Below, in pieces: positions 52,378 to 61,556 of a stretch of 64,000 nt of DNA; position 1 is the first letter of the stretch, and each line of letters starts with the position of its first letter. Origin of the DNA: Acidobacteriota bacterium (lineage in GTDB: Bacteria > Acidobacteriota > Blastocatellia > Pyrinomonadales > Pyrinomonadaceae); contig CP065003.1 in NCBI GenBank assembly GCA_016700175.1, positions 1,746,001 through 1,810,000 of the forward strand. The letters run 5' to 3'. Below the pieces are notes generated by a model. The model had not been told where the DNA came from. It did not search any database and saw nothing but the letters and a program-made list of their open reading frames with translations. The translations under genes and the position numbers were made by a program.

Positions 52378-52589
52378 CGCCCGCTTCCGTGCCGCCGCTA
52401 CGCTGCTGACGATCTCCTTCTTGCTTCCGCTTCTACAGACGTGTCGCGCCTATGGCGCTGTACAGAGTCATCCGAGACCCGGGTTCTTTCGACCAATGCC
52501 AAGCTCGCAACAAACAACCTCAACTCACGAAACTCGGAAGGCTCGTTAGACTCACGAAACCCGGACAACTCGCGAAACTCGGCCAACTC

Positions 52590-53693
52590 TTACGCATCCT
52601 TCGTAAACAGCTCCGCAAACGAGTTCTCATCCGTAGGTTCGACGGAGGCGAGCCGCATATTCTCTTCCACGTGCGCGACCGAGCTCATTCCGACCAGCGC
52701 GGTCGTGATCCCGGGAGTCGATCTCACGAACTGAATGCTCGTCATCGCGTCGGTCGTCTGGTTGCCGAGTACGCCCCGAACGTAGATCGGGACGTTCTGC
52801 GCCAGCTGGCCCTGAAGGATCGATGCGCTCGCCATCACCGTCACCCCGAGGTCCGAGGCCGCCTGGAGCAGCGTCACCGCCCTCCCGTTCGCGGACTGGT
52901 TCGGCACCAGATAAGCTTCCGGCATCGCCAGGTTGTACGGCAGCTGGACGTATCTGAACCCGTGATCTTCGCCTGCGATCTGGTTCGCGGTCCTCACGAA
53001 CCCTTCAAGCGAATGGTACCCGCGTTCGTCGGGTGAAACCCGGAACCCGTTCCACGTCGCGACGCCGTACGCGCCTATCTTTCCTTTCGACCGAAGATCC
53101 TCGAGACGTTCGAAAGCCTTCCCGATCCTTGCCTCGAACGTGTAGCGGTCGACCGCCGCGAGCTGGGACTCGGGATTGTGTATGTAGAACAGATCGACAG
53201 CCTCGATCCCCATATTCCGGAGCGACTGCTCGATCTGCGATTCAAGGTAATCCGGCGCCATGCAGTGGCTGCCGCCGACAAGATCGTCTTTCCCGGCGAT
53301 GCCCTTCGAAACGAATTCCCTTTCGAAATAGGCCTCGACATCCGGGACGGGCTCGCCGTCGAACGGCAGGTAGCCGCCTTTCGTGGAGATAAAGAGCTCT
53401 TCGCGAGCGAACGCATTTGCGAGTTCGTTCAACGCCGTACCAATGCTTCGCTCGCTTCGTTGAAATCGATAGTTCGCCGCAGTGTCGATCACATTTCCGC
53501 CGGCCCGAACGAACGATTCGATCGCTGCGGCGTAGGCGGCATCTGTCTCCTCGTCCCAGTTGCCGAGGTATGTTCCGACCCCGATAGAGGAAAGCCGCAG
53601 GCCGTTAGCCTCGCGGAAATGCCCTTTCGATACGTTCCCGAATCTTTCGGAGAACTTTGCCGTCCCTACCTTCGTCGCTTTCGATAGACTCAT
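52590..53693 (-). CDS. Aldo/keto reductase family protein
   Basis: This 367-residue protein has the aldo/keto reductase barrel: GVGTYLGNW near the start, GGNVIDTAANYRFQRSERSIG with the catalytic Asp and Tyr, EELFISTKGGY with the Lys, and DLFYIHNPESQ. Later come GKIGAYGVATWNGF and RSTPGITTALVGMSSVAHVEEN, the cofactor-binding end. Unlike many members it is long, with an extended loop around 110-150 (EAYFEREFVSKGIAGKDDL). It uses NADPH (inferred) on an unknown carbonyl substrate. Its ATG overlaps the TGA of the methionine-sulfoxide reductase gene by four bases (ATGA), so the two are translationally coupled. Confidence 0.92.
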   Translation of the reverse strand: MSLSKATKVGTAKFSERFGNVSKGHFREANGLRLSSIGVGTYLGNWDEETDAAYAAAIESFVRAGGNVIDTAANYRFQRSERSIGTALNELANAFAREELFISTKGGYLPFDGEPVPDVEAYFEREFVSKGIAGKDDLVGGSHCMAPDYLESQIEQSLRNMGIEAVDLFYIHNPESQLAAVDRYTFEARIGKAFERLEDLRSKGKIGAYGVATWNGFRVSPDERGYHSLEGFVRTANQIAGEDHGFRYVQLPYNLAMPEAYLVPNQSANGRAVTLLQAASDLGVTVMASASILQGQLAQNVPIYVRGVLGNQTTDAMTSIQFVRSTPGITTALVGMSSVAHVEENMRLASVEPTDENSFAELFTKDA

Positions 53694-54190
53694 AAGTTCT
53701 TCCCTGACAATACTTCCGTTACGATCCCGGCGATCTCCTTGAGCCCCTTCATGTCCGCATCAGAGAAATCGTCAATCCGGTCGCTGTCGACGTCCAGCAC
53801 GCCCGCGGGCTCACCGTTCCCGTCAAACAGGGGCACGACGATCTCCGACTTCGAATCGGAACTGCATACGATATGTCCCGGAAACTCGTCGACGTTCGGC
53901 ACGAGAAGCGTCTCGCCCGTCGTAAAGGCGGTGCCGCAGACGCCTTTCCCGAAGTCGATCCGTGTGCAGGCGAGCGGCCCCTGGAACGGTCCGAGCACAA
54001 GCTGGCCGTCTTTCTTCATATAGAATCCGACCCAAAGAAATCCGAAAGCTTCCTTCAGGACCGCGGCGATGTTTGCGAGGTTCGCCGTCACGTCCGGCTC
54101 GCCGCGCACGAGTTCACGGATCTGCGGAACGACCTCCGCATATACCTTCTCACGTGCGGCGCCGCGCGTGAACACAAGGGTTTCAGCCAT
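53690..54190 (-). CDS. Free methionine-(R)-sulfoxide reductase (GAF domain)
   Basis: From ATG 54190 the protein has 166 residues; the open frame runs back to 54304 without ribosome site. It is a single GAF domain with the fRMsr pattern: WVGFYMKK, LVLGPFQGPLACTRIDFGKG, VCGTAF and PGHIVCSSDSKSEIVVPL. The three cysteines C75, C85 and C109 have the same spacing as the catalytic set of the E. coli enzyme. It reduces free methionine-R-sulfoxide with thioredoxin, repairing oxidative damage. It is coupled to the aldo/keto reductase and divergent from the CysQ-like gene (74-base gap). Confidence 0.92.
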   Translation of the reverse strand: MAETLVFTRGAAREKVYAEVVPQIRELVRGEPDVTANLANIAAVLKEAFGFLWVGFYMKKDGQLVLGPFQGPLACTRIDFGKGVCGTAFTTGETLLVPNVDEFPGHIVCSSDSKSEIVVPLFDGNGEPAGVLDVDSDRIDDFSDADMKGLKEIAGIVTEVLSGKNL

Positions 54191-54264
54191 ACGTGAGAGT
54201 CTAGCACGAAGATCGGGAGCGCCGTACTTTGCTAACCCGGTGTGAAATCTGTAGTTTTGAGCTG

Positions 54265-55119
54265 ATGTTTGAGAGAGAACTGGAAACAGCGCTTGCGCTC
54301 GCACGAGACGCCGGCGCGGCGATAATGAAGATCTACGACGAGGGCTTCGAGGTCGAGGAGAAGTTCATCACCGAGACTTACTCGGAGCCCGTCACTCTTG
54401 CCGACAAGACCGCAAGCACGATCATCGTTCGCGGTATCGCCGACGAGTTCCCCGACGACGCGGTATTGTCCGAAGAGGAGCCCGACGATGTTGCGCGCAG
54501 GCTCGCATCGTCGAGGGTCTGGATCGTCGATCCGCTTGACGGGACGAAGGGCTTCACGGAAAAGATGGGTGATTTCGCGGTCCAGATAGGCCTGGTGGAG
54601 AACGGCGTACCGCGGATCGGGGTCGTGTACCAGCCGATCGGAAAGCGTATGTTCTACGCGCGAAAGGGCGGCGGGGCGTACCTTTCAGAGAACGGCAGCG
54701 AGGGCGAAAGGCTCTCCGTGTCGGACCTGACGGATTTCGAGGAGATGACGATCGCGGTCAGCCGTTCGCACAGAAGCCCCAGGATGTCGAGGATCATCGA
54801 GCATTACGGATTCGCCAACGAGTTCCGCCACGGCTCGGTCGGCCTGAAGGTCGGCTTTATCGCGAGACAGCTGGCGGACATCTACATCCACCTTTCGCCT
54901 TACACGAAGTACTGGGACACGGCGGCGCCGCAGGCGATCATCGAGGAAGCGGGAGGCACGCTCACCGATATCTTCGGGAACAGGATCGATTACACGCTGA
55001 AGGATGTGAGGAACCACAACGGGATCCTTTCGACGAACGGCGTCTCAAAACAGGCGGCGGTCGCGCATCTGAGGCCTCTGTTGACGGAATTCGGACGCCT
55101 CAGGGTGACGAAGGACTGA
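54265..55119 (+). CDS. 3'(2'),5'-bisphosphate nucleotidase / inositol-phosphatase family (CysQ-like)
   Basis: From ATG 54265 (GAG upstream) the protein has 284 residues. The lithium-sensitive phosphatase motifs are in order: LSEEEPDD with the metal-binding Glu, WIVDPLDGTKGF with both Asp, and YWDTAAPQAIIEEAGG with the third Asp. The KGF after DGT and overall pattern are those of the CysQ/BPNT group, which removes phosphate from PAP(S) in sulfate assimilation, rather than inositol monophosphatase. No sulfate genes are nearby. The final codons GTGACGAAGGACTGA run into the GGACTGA array, and the stop is the first unit of that repeat. Confidence 0.88.
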   Translation: MFERELETALALARDAGAAIMKIYDEGFEVEEKFITETYSEPVTLADKTASTIIVRGIADEFPDDAVLSEEEPDDVARRLASSRVWIVDPLDGTKGFTEKMGDFAVQIGLVENGVPRIGVVYQPIGKRMFYARKGGGAYLSENGSEGERLSVSDLTDFEEMTIAVSRSHRSPRMSRIIEHYGFANEFRHGSVGLKVGFIARQLADIYIHLSPYTKYWDTAAPQAIIEEAGGTLTDIFGNRIDYTLKDVRNHNGILSTNGVSKQAAVAHLRPLLTEFGRLRVTKD

Positions 55120-55196
55120 GGACTGAGGACTGAGGACTGAGGACTGAGGACTGAGGACTGAGGACTGAGGACTGAGGACTGAGGACTGAGGACTGA
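55113..55196. repeat. Perfect heptamer array (GGACTGA) x 12 supplying the upstream stop codon
   Basis: Twelve uninterrupted GGACTGA units run from 55113 to 55196. The first unit ends in TGA, the stop codon of the CysQ-like gene. A near-perfect inverse set lies at 55234-55317, so the transcript can form a long hairpin between the convergent genes. Confidence 0.95.
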
Positions 55197-55230
55197 GGAG
55201 CGTGCCTGTTGACAGGCTACGTGTCAAATT

Positions 55231-55329
55231 CTTCTCTCAGTCCTCAGTCCTCTCCACTCAGTCCTTCTTGGAGTCCTCAGTCCTCTCCACTCAGTCCTTC
55301 TTGGAGTCCTCAGCACTCATCTCACAGTA
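55231..55329. repeat. Inverse heptamer cluster (TCAGTCC) with a 33-bp duplication
   Basis: TCAGTCCTCAGTCC units alternate with CTCTCCACTCAGTCCTTCTT; the roughly 33-base block GTCCTCAGTCCTCTCC... occurs twice in tandem. It faces the GGACTGA array and reaches to the stop codon of the next receptor gene. Confidence 0.85.
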
Positions 55330-58227
55330 CTAGAATTTCAGCCGCGCGCCGATCTGCGCCTGCCTGGGCTCGCCGAAGCCCGCGCTGACCGTGCCGTCGA
55401 AGTTGAACGTCAAAGGCCTGGGAAGGCTTCTCTGGTTCCTGTTGTTGAACAGGTTGAACGCCTCGAATATCCCCTCAAGCTCCACTCTTTCGCCAAACTT
55501 GAAGATCTTCGACGCGCGGAAATCGAACGTGAAGAACTCGTTGTCGAGCCTTAAAGTGTTTCTCTTGATGATGTTCGGGAACGTGCCCCGGTCGACCACC
55601 GAGATCGGCGATGCCGACCTGTACTGCACGATCGGAGAAAGCGTGATGTCGTACGGAAGCGCGAACGTGGCGAACGCATTGAAGCGGTGCCTTTGGTCGC
55701 GGTCCGACCAGTTGTATTCCGGTCCGAAATCGCGCGGGTCTGCATAGCGGAAGGTGAACGGATCGCGCTCGTTGTCGTCGTCCGATTTGTCCCACGAAAG
55801 CAGGTAGTTCGCCTGGAACTGGAAGCTGTTCGAAAAACGCTTGTTCAGCGTGAACGTCAGCCCTTGGAACAGCGATTTCGCCGAGCTTTCCGTCGACCGG
55901 ATCTCGCCGACTCCCGAACCGTCGGGTCTTTCGAAGATCGCGACGCCTTCGTAGAGCCTTGGATCGTTCCGGTTGACGAACCGCGTAAGGCGCGTCGATT
56001 TCGCGAGGTTGTAGGCAACCAGGAAGGTCGTGTCCTCGAAGATCTCGCGTTCGATCGAAGCGCTGTACTGGATAGTCCTCGGATTCTTGAAGTTCCGTTC
56101 GAAGACCGCAACGCCCGGATTGAAGGGCGTGAACCCGGCCGTTGGGACGATACCGGGATAATCAGGACAGCCGAACGGTCCTCCGCCGCCGTTGCCGATC
56201 TTGTCAGGCGGCTGGCAAAGGAAGTTCGCGTAGAAAATGTTACCCGCGATCACGCCATCCGTGTTCCTCGGGCCTGCTACTACAAGACCGGGGATCCTCG
56301 CATAGTAAATTCCCGCGCCGAGCCTGATTGCCGTTTTTCCGTCATCGCCGGGCGACCACGAAACCGCGAGGCGCGGAGCGTATCCGTCGGTGAAGTCCGG
56401 GATCGAACCGTCCGAAGGGAATCTCGGATCGGAAAGGAATTGTCCGTACCTGGTTTCCGAAGGCGGCGTGATCGTGTCCGGCTGGTACTGGCCTTCCCAG
56501 CGGAATCCGAAGTTGAATGTCAGGTTGGGTTTCGGGTTCCAGGTGTCCTGGACATAAAACCCGGGTTCGATGTTCGTGTATGCCTGTGTTCCCGCCTCCT
56601 CGACAGTGCGATCACCGATGGGGGCGAACTGAAGATAGAGCTGAAGCGCGTCCGCGCTCACGCCGTTGATGTAGTCGATGAAACCGTCGATCGCATCGTC
56701 GATCGTTCCCGCGGCAAAGATATACCGACCGCGCGCGAATCCGATGAAAGTTTGCGAGACACGGGTCCGGTTGATGTCCGCGCCGAATTTCAGGACGTGG
56801 TTACCCGTGACGTAGGTGATGTTGTCCGTGAACTGAAACCGTGTGTCGTCGGACGGCACCGGCAGGAAGAACGGCCTCCCGAACCTGTACGAGATGGATC
56901 CGTCGAACGTGCCGATCGTCGTGTCGGGAAGGTCGGGGCCGTCATAGAACCTCGGTCTTTCCTCTTTCGCCCACTGGAATCTGAATTCGTTCAGGAAGGT
57001 AGGCGTGAACGTGGTCACGAGCTGCGCGATGAATGCGTTGGAATTGTCGGTCTCTCGCCCGTTCGCGCTGTAGCCCCAGGTCGGGACGTCAAACGTTCCG
57101 TTGATCTGCTCCGCACGGCTGTAGTTGTGCCGCAGCGTCAGAAGGTTCTTGTTGTTGATGTTCACATCGACCTTTCCGAGCAGCACGTCAGCGTCGTTCG
57201 TCCTGTCGATGATCCTCTCTTCGTCCGGCGATCCGAACTGGTTGGCGAAAATATCGACAAGAATCGGGTCGATGCTGTTCGGCTTGCTGCTCTGGCCGTC
57301 GTTCCTCTCGTAGGCGAAGAAAAAGAACGCCTTGTCCTTCACAATCGGGCCGCCGAGGTTGCCGCCGAACTGGAAGTTCTGCGAATCCTCGGTCGGAAGC
57401 CCCGCGTCGACCGCGTCGGGGTTCTGGCTCGAGAGCGAATCGTTTCGGAAGAAGATGAACGCCGAGCCGTTGAACTGGTTGGTCCCCGACTTCGTCACCG
57501 CGTTGATGAACCCACCGGAACTGCGCCCGAACTCGGCGGACGCTCCAACCGGAACGACCTGGAATTCCTGGATCGATTCGAGGCTGACGGTGAACGCCGG
57601 CCTCTGACCGCCGCGCTGTTCGCCGAAGAACGGGTTATTCGCGTCCGAACCGTCGATCGTGAAGTTGTTCTGAATCCCCTTCTGGCCGTTGATCGTGATC
57701 TCGTCGCCGTCCGGCCCCTGCACGATCGAAACGCCCGGTGTCAGCTGAACGAAACGAGAGAAGTCCCTGCGGTTGATCGGAAGGTTCTCGACGGATCGCT
57801 CGTTGATCTGCGTGGAAAGTTCCGTCTGCGCGACCTCGACCGGAGGCCCCGTCGCCGCGTTGACGTCGACAGTTACGTTCGCTCCGGCAGCCGCGAGCTC
57901 GATCCTCAGCGACTGCGTCTGTCCGATCGTCACCCGAAGGTTTTCGACCGAATAGTCCGCGAATCCCTGTGCGGTCGCGGAAAGCCTGTAGTTGCCGAGC
58001 GGCAGAAGCGGGGCGGTAAAAAAACCGTCCGAATTGCTCGTAACGGTTCTCGTGAATCCTGTCTCTGTATTCGTCACCGTGACGGATGCCCCTGGAACGA
58101 CAGCGCCGGCGGAATCATAGACCGTCCCCTGGATGAGGCCCGTCGTTGTTTGAGACTGGGCGGATGCGGAAGCGGCAAACATAAACACGAATGCGGCAAG
58201 CACGAACAAACTCAGAATTGTTTTCAT
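55330..58227 (-). CDS. Oar-like TonB-dependent outer-membrane receptor (2)
   Basis: From ATG 58227 (AAGGAAAAGGA upstream) the protein has 965 residues. A signal peptide ends near ASASAQSQ (about 25), then a carboxypeptidase-regulatory-like domain (GLIQGTVYDSAGAVVPGASV...GNYRLSATAQGF, about 30-112), a plug (ERSVENLPINRRDFSRFVQL; ITINGQKGIQNNFTIDGSDA; GASAEFGRSSGGFINAVTKS) and a barrel ending AQIGARLKF with a terminal Phe. This is the commonest receptor type in Acidobacteriota. Substrate unknown. The long plus-strand open frame opposite (55687-58308) is an antisense shadow. It is flanked by the heptamer arrays and, upstream, a 196-base gap with no feature seen. Confidence 0.9.
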   Translation of the reverse strand: MKTILSLFVLAAFVFMFAASASAQSQTTTGLIQGTVYDSAGAVVPGASVTVTNTETGFTRTVTSNSDGFFTAPLLPLGNYRLSATAQGFADYSVENLRVTIGQTQSLRIELAAAGANVTVDVNAATGPPVEVAQTELSTQINERSVENLPINRRDFSRFVQLTPGVSIVQGPDGDEITINGQKGIQNNFTIDGSDANNPFFGEQRGGQRPAFTVSLESIQEFQVVPVGASAEFGRSSGGFINAVTKSGTNQFNGSAFIFFRNDSLSSQNPDAVDAGLPTEDSQNFQFGGNLGGPIVKDKAFFFFAYERNDGQSSKPNSIDPILVDIFANQFGSPDEERIIDRTNDADVLLGKVDVNINNKNLLTLRHNYSRAEQINGTFDVPTWGYSANGRETDNSNAFIAQLVTTFTPTFLNEFRFQWAKEERPRFYDGPDLPDTTIGTFDGSISYRFGRPFFLPVPSDDTRFQFTDNITYVTGNHVLKFGADINRTRVSQTFIGFARGRYIFAAGTIDDAIDGFIDYINGVSADALQLYLQFAPIGDRTVEEAGTQAYTNIEPGFYVQDTWNPKPNLTFNFGFRWEGQYQPDTITPPSETRYGQFLSDPRFPSDGSIPDFTDGYAPRLAVSWSPGDDGKTAIRLGAGIYYARIPGLVVAGPRNTDGVIAGNIFYANFLCQPPDKIGNGGGGPFGCPDYPGIVPTAGFTPFNPGVAVFERNFKNPRTIQYSASIEREIFEDTTFLVAYNLAKSTRLTRFVNRNDPRLYEGVAIFERPDGSGVGEIRSTESSAKSLFQGLTFTLNKRFSNSFQFQANYLLSWDKSDDDNERDPFTFRYADPRDFGPEYNWSDRDQRHRFNAFATFALPYDITLSPIVQYRSASPISVVDRGTFPNIIKRNTLRLDNEFFTFDFRASKIFKFGERVELEGIFEAFNLFNNRNQRSLPRPLTFNFDGTVSAGFGEPRQAQIGARLKF

Positions 58228-58423
58228 TGTCCTTTTCCTTATGTGGATCTTGAATGTCTGCAGCCCCGGAAAGGGCATCCCGGCTTGGAAATACGGTTCC
58301 GACCGTGAACAATGCGTGGCAGGAATGGCAGCCGGAAATTGATTGGCAGAGAATCTATCACATTTGTGATAACGGTCAAAACAATTCGTTACACGGCTAT
58401 GAATTCAGGTTCTCTGTTGCAGA

Positions 58424-59233
58424 TCAGCGAAAAACGGCGGACCTCACGACACGGAAGAACGCCCAGTCCGGAAGCACCCTTCGCAGTGCCAGGACCATCC
58501 GCGCGTTGGGTGAGTAGCGCATTTTCCAGGATCCGTCGTTGACCGCAGTGTATATGGCCTCCGCGACAAGTTCGGGCCCGGGGGCATCGGCTCCCGACTT
58601 TTCCATGTTCGGGATGGCCTTTTCAAGCATAGGATCGTACTGGTGGAGGTTCTCGTTCCTGGCGTGAGTCATCGAGCGGTCGTAGAAGTCGGTCCTGATC
58701 GGTCCGGGTTCGACGATCTTGATCTTGATCCCGAACGGGCGGAGTTCGTACTGGAGCGATTCGCTGAAGCCTTCGACCGCCCATTTCGTGGCGTGGTAGA
58801 GGCTGTAGAACGGAAAGGTGATGCGGCCGCCCATCGAGGCGACATTGACGATCGTGCCGCGTTTCTGTTCGCGGAAGTAAGGGATGATCCCGCGGCATAC
58901 GTTCATCAGCCCGAACACGTTCGTCTCGAACTGGTCGCGCATCTGCTGATCTGTCGAGGCCTCGAACGGACCGACGACGCTGTAGCCGGCGTTGTTCACG
59001 ACGGCGTCGATCCTGCCGAATTTCTCGAGCGTTTCCTCGATCGCGGACTTTATCGTATCGGGATTCGTGACGTCGAGAGGTATGCACGAAACATCGACGA
59101 CGTTCTTCAGATCTTCTTCCTTCTCCGGAGAGCGCATCGTCGCCGCGACCTTCCATTCCTTGCTTTGGAAAAGCCTGACGGTCTCTTTCCCGATCCCGCT
59201 CGATGCGCCCGTAATGAGGATCACTTTGTTCAT
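58424..59233 (-). CDS. Short-chain dehydrogenase/reductase
   Basis: This 269-residue Rossmann-fold protein has the NAD(P)-binding LITGASSGIGKETVRLF at about 5-21, NNAGYSVVGPFE near 85 and the catalytic YHATKWAVEGFSES (Tyr and Lys) near 155. GGGAG-type purines precede ATG 59233. The C-terminal RMVLALRRVLPDWAFFRVVRS matches SDR proteins often annotated as general oxidoreductases of lipid or sterol-like substrates. The substrate cannot be predicted. Monocistronic on the minus strand upstream of the Oar-like receptor. Confidence 0.92.
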   Translation of the reverse strand: MNKVILITGASSGIGKETVRLFQSKEWKVAATMRSPEKEEDLKNVVDVSCIPLDVTNPDTIKSAIEETLEKFGRIDAVVNNAGYSVVGPFEASTDQQMRDQFETNVFGLMNVCRGIIPYFREQKRGTIVNVASMGGRITFPFYSLYHATKWAVEGFSESLQYELRPFGIKIKIVEPGPIRTDFYDRSMTHARNENLHQYDPMLEKAIPNMEKSGADAPGPELVAEAIYTAVNDGSWKMRYSPNARMVLALRRVLPDWAFFRVVRSAVFR

Positions 59234-59409
59234 CAGCTGGCTCCCTGTGTGATTCGAGTTGCTGAATGATACCTCACTCTCTGTCTCCTAATCTCACAAC
59301 TTCACGACTCCCGATTCACGACTTCACGAAAAGACTCCCGCAAAGACGCTAAGTCGCAAAGGACCGCAAAGAAGACCTCTCCACGACCGCAGTTAGACTT
59401 GACCGCGCT
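59234..59409. other. Short gap with CACGACT and CGCAAAG simple repeats
   Basis: Contains CTTCACGACTCCCGATTCACGACTTCACG and ACGCTAAGTCGCAAAGGACC-like short repeated words (each quoted here only in part as CACGACT and CGCAAAG). No gene or clear terminator between the ABC permease stop and the SDR start. Confidence 0.5.
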
Positions 59410-60696
59410 CTACTCGTACCTAAGCGCCTCGATCGGGTCCAGTCGGCTCGCCCGGATAGCCGGCATCACACCTGCCACAAAAGCGATCGCGCACACGAGC
59501 AAAAGCACCGCCCCGAGCGCCAGAGGCCTGAACGCAAACAGGCTGAACCCCTCGAAAGACTCGAGGTAGGTCGCAGAAAGGAAAGAATTCGCCGCCGATC
59601 CGATCCCTATCGCGGACACGATCCCGAGCATCGCGCCCCAGAACCCGATCAGAACGGACTCGATCGAGAACAGAAGGAACACTTTGAACCGCCCCATTCC
59701 AAGCGCTTTCTGGAGACCTATCTCCTTCGTCCTTTCCATCACGGCGATCACAAGCGTGTTGATGATCCCGAAAGAAGCCGCCAGAAGGGCGACGAGCGCG
59801 AAGACGTTCAGCCCCACCTGAAGGATGCCGATCGCGTCGTAGGTCCGTTTCTCGATGTCTGCGATCCCCAGACCCACGAAACCCAGCTTGTCGAGGCGCT
59901 CTTTGGTCGTCTCCAGAAGATCCTTGTCGCCGCGCTCGAGCTGGACCGTGAAATTGTTGAAATAGTTGAAGTTCGGCGTATCGCTGTTCTGTTCCGTGTA
60001 GATCGCCCTGGCGGTGTCCGTGTCCACGAACGCGTTCAGGTTCGAGATCATTCCCTTTGTCGCGACACCGGCGATCTTTAGGTCCCGCGTCTTCATTTCC
60101 CTTTCCTTTCCGACGCGGTACGCAAGTGTCGCCGTCTTCCCGACCAGGTTCTCGATCTTCTCGTCGAACGCCCTTGCGAGGTGAATGGGCAGAATGATCT
60201 GGTCCCGGCCGTCGAACATCTTTCCGGCCTCGAGTTTCTGTTCCACGCCCTCCGAGAGCATCCCGATCCCAACCTGGTACTTCTTCCCGCCCTCGACGGC
60301 GATGTACTCGGCGTTCACGCGGTAAGCGGGCGTGATCGAACGGACGTCCGGAAGGTTTTCCTTTAGCGTATCGATTTGATCGAGTGAAACTGCAAGGCTG
60401 TTCGGATCGATCAGATTGCCTTCGCCGTCCTCCGTAGCTTCCTTGTACTCGACAGGGGCGCTGCTGTTAGCCTGCTCTTCGAGCTCGGCGGGCAGCTTCT
60501 TTCTGACGAAAAGAATGCGCTCGCCCTCGAAGGTCTTGACCTGCATCTCGACGTAATCCCGAAGCCCGTCTCCGACGCCGTTGGTCATCACAAGCGTGAA
60601 CGCGCCCACGAAGATCGCCATCACGGTAAGAAAGGTCCTGAGTTTCGCCCTGAAGAGGTTGCGGTTGGCGGTTCGTGCCAGATCCCATAATTTCAT
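59410..60696 (-). CDS. MacB/LolC-type ABC transporter permease
   Basis: The 428-residue protein has one N-terminal membrane segment (FLTVMAIFVGAFTLVMTNGV), a periplasmic MacB_PCD-like domain (about 45-275) and three C-terminal membrane segments of the FtsX fold (ALVALLAASFGIINTLVIAV; KEIGLQKALGMGRFKVFLLF; VCAIAFVAGVMPAIRASRLD), ending DPIEALRYE, the usual end of MacB-type permeases. With the ATPase encoded just upstream it forms a mechanotransmission exporter for lipoproteins, peptides or drugs. ATG 60696 overlaps the ATPase TGA by four bases. No membrane-fusion (MacA) gene is present here. Confidence 0.93.
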   Translation of the reverse strand: MKLWDLARTANRNLFRAKLRTFLTVMAIFVGAFTLVMTNGVGDGLRDYVEMQVKTFEGERILFVRKKLPAELEEQANSSAPVEYKEATEDGEGNLIDPNSLAVSLDQIDTLKENLPDVRSITPAYRVNAEYIAVEGGKKYQVGIGMLSEGVEQKLEAGKMFDGRDQIILPIHLARAFDEKIENLVGKTATLAYRVGKEREMKTRDLKIAGVATKGMISNLNAFVDTDTARAIYTEQNSDTPNFNYFNNFTVQLERGDKDLLETTKERLDKLGFVGLGIADIEKRTYDAIGILQVGLNVFALVALLAASFGIINTLVIAVMERTKEIGLQKALGMGRFKVFLLFSIESVLIGFWGAMLGIVSAIGIGSAANSFLSATYLESFEGFSLFAFRPLALGAVLLLVCAIAFVAGVMPAIRASRLDPIEALRYE

Positions 60697-61403
60697 ATCT
60701 GTTCTCCCGCCTCCCCGGCTTCGTCGTCCTCTCCGAGTTCATCCACGACCATTCCGTCCTTAAGATTGATCGTCCTTCCGCACTTCGCGGCCAGGTCCTC
60801 GTCGTGAGTGACTATCACGACCGTGATCCCCTTGTCGCGGTTCAGCGTCAGCATGAGCTCCTCTATCGTGCGGCTCGTCTTTGAGTCGAGGTTCCCCGTC
60901 GGCTCGTCGGCGAATATCACATCCGGGCCTCCGACGAGAGCGCGGGCGATACACACCCTCTGTTTCTCGCCTCCCGAGAGGTCCTTTGCCCTTTTCGCGT
61001 GCTTGTCGCCGAGTCCGACGGACTCAAGCGCGGCCATCGCCTTCGGACGGAGATCCTTGTCCGCTGCGCCTCGGATCCTCATCGGCAATACGACGTTCTC
61101 ATAAACCGTGTCCCTACCGTTCAAAAAAAACTGCTGGAACACGAAGCCGAACTTCTCGTTCCTGAGCCGGTCGCGTTCCTTCTCGGAAAGAGACAGGTAC
61201 TCGCGCCCTTCGAATGAGATCCGGCCGGATGTGGGCCGGTCGAGACACGCAAGCAGGTGCATCAGCGTCGATTTGCCGCTCCCCGACTTGCCGACGATCG
61301 CGACGCTTTCGCCGCGTTCGATCCGCAGATCGATTCCCTTCAGGACCTCGTAATCGACGGCGTCGCTCGTGAATGTCCTGCGCAATTCAGAAGTTTCCAA
61401 CAT
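60693..61403 (-). CDS. ABC transporter ATP-binding protein (LolD/MacB type)
   Basis: This 236-residue ATPase has Walker A GKSGSGKSTL at about 36-45, Q-loop FVFQQFFLN, the signature LSGGEKQRVCIARAL, Walker B VIFADEPTGNLD and the His switch IVTHDED. The ADEPTGNLD form is typical of the LolD/MacB/FtsE group. It energises the permease encoded immediately downstream, to which it is coupled by the ATGA overlap. Its C-terminus (ELGEDDEAGEAGEQI) is acidic. The 153-base gap upstream is shared with the divergent SbcD-like gene and should hold both promoters; I could not assign them. Confidence 0.95.
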   Translation of the reverse strand: MLETSELRRTFTSDAVDYEVLKGIDLRIERGESVAIVGKSGSGKSTLMHLLACLDRPTSGRISFEGREYLSLSEKERDRLRNEKFGFVFQQFFLNGRDTVYENVVLPMRIRGAADKDLRPKAMAALESVGLGDKHAKRAKDLSGGEKQRVCIARALVGGPDVIFADEPTGNLDSKTSRTIEELMLTLNRDKGITVVIVTHDEDLAAKCGRTINLKDGMVVDELGEDDEAGEAGEQI

Positions 61404-61556
61404 AAGTACCAGGTATGAGTGCTCAAGTAATTTGTCGGTGTTACGAATGGCCGGTTGGAATTTGTTGCAATAAATTTTCTACGAAAGTTCGGATTCGACA
61501 TCCTCTCGGGCGCCGTCACTTGGGATTAGAGTCGCGGCTGATGATAGACTGCAGGG

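Noticed and set aside
51979..52734. 251-codon frame overlapping the Mpo1-like gene
   Set aside because: It runs out of frame through a well-matched family member and through simple repeats; no support.
55113..55317. CRISPR array
   Set aside because: Units are seven bases without spacers and no cas genes are present; the 69-, 72- and 15-bp repeats likewise have no spacers.
55687..58308. 873-codon open frame on the plus strand opposite the third receptor
   Set aside because: It is antisense to a clear TonB receptor, is Arg/Val-rich without domains, and follows from the codon bias of the real gene.
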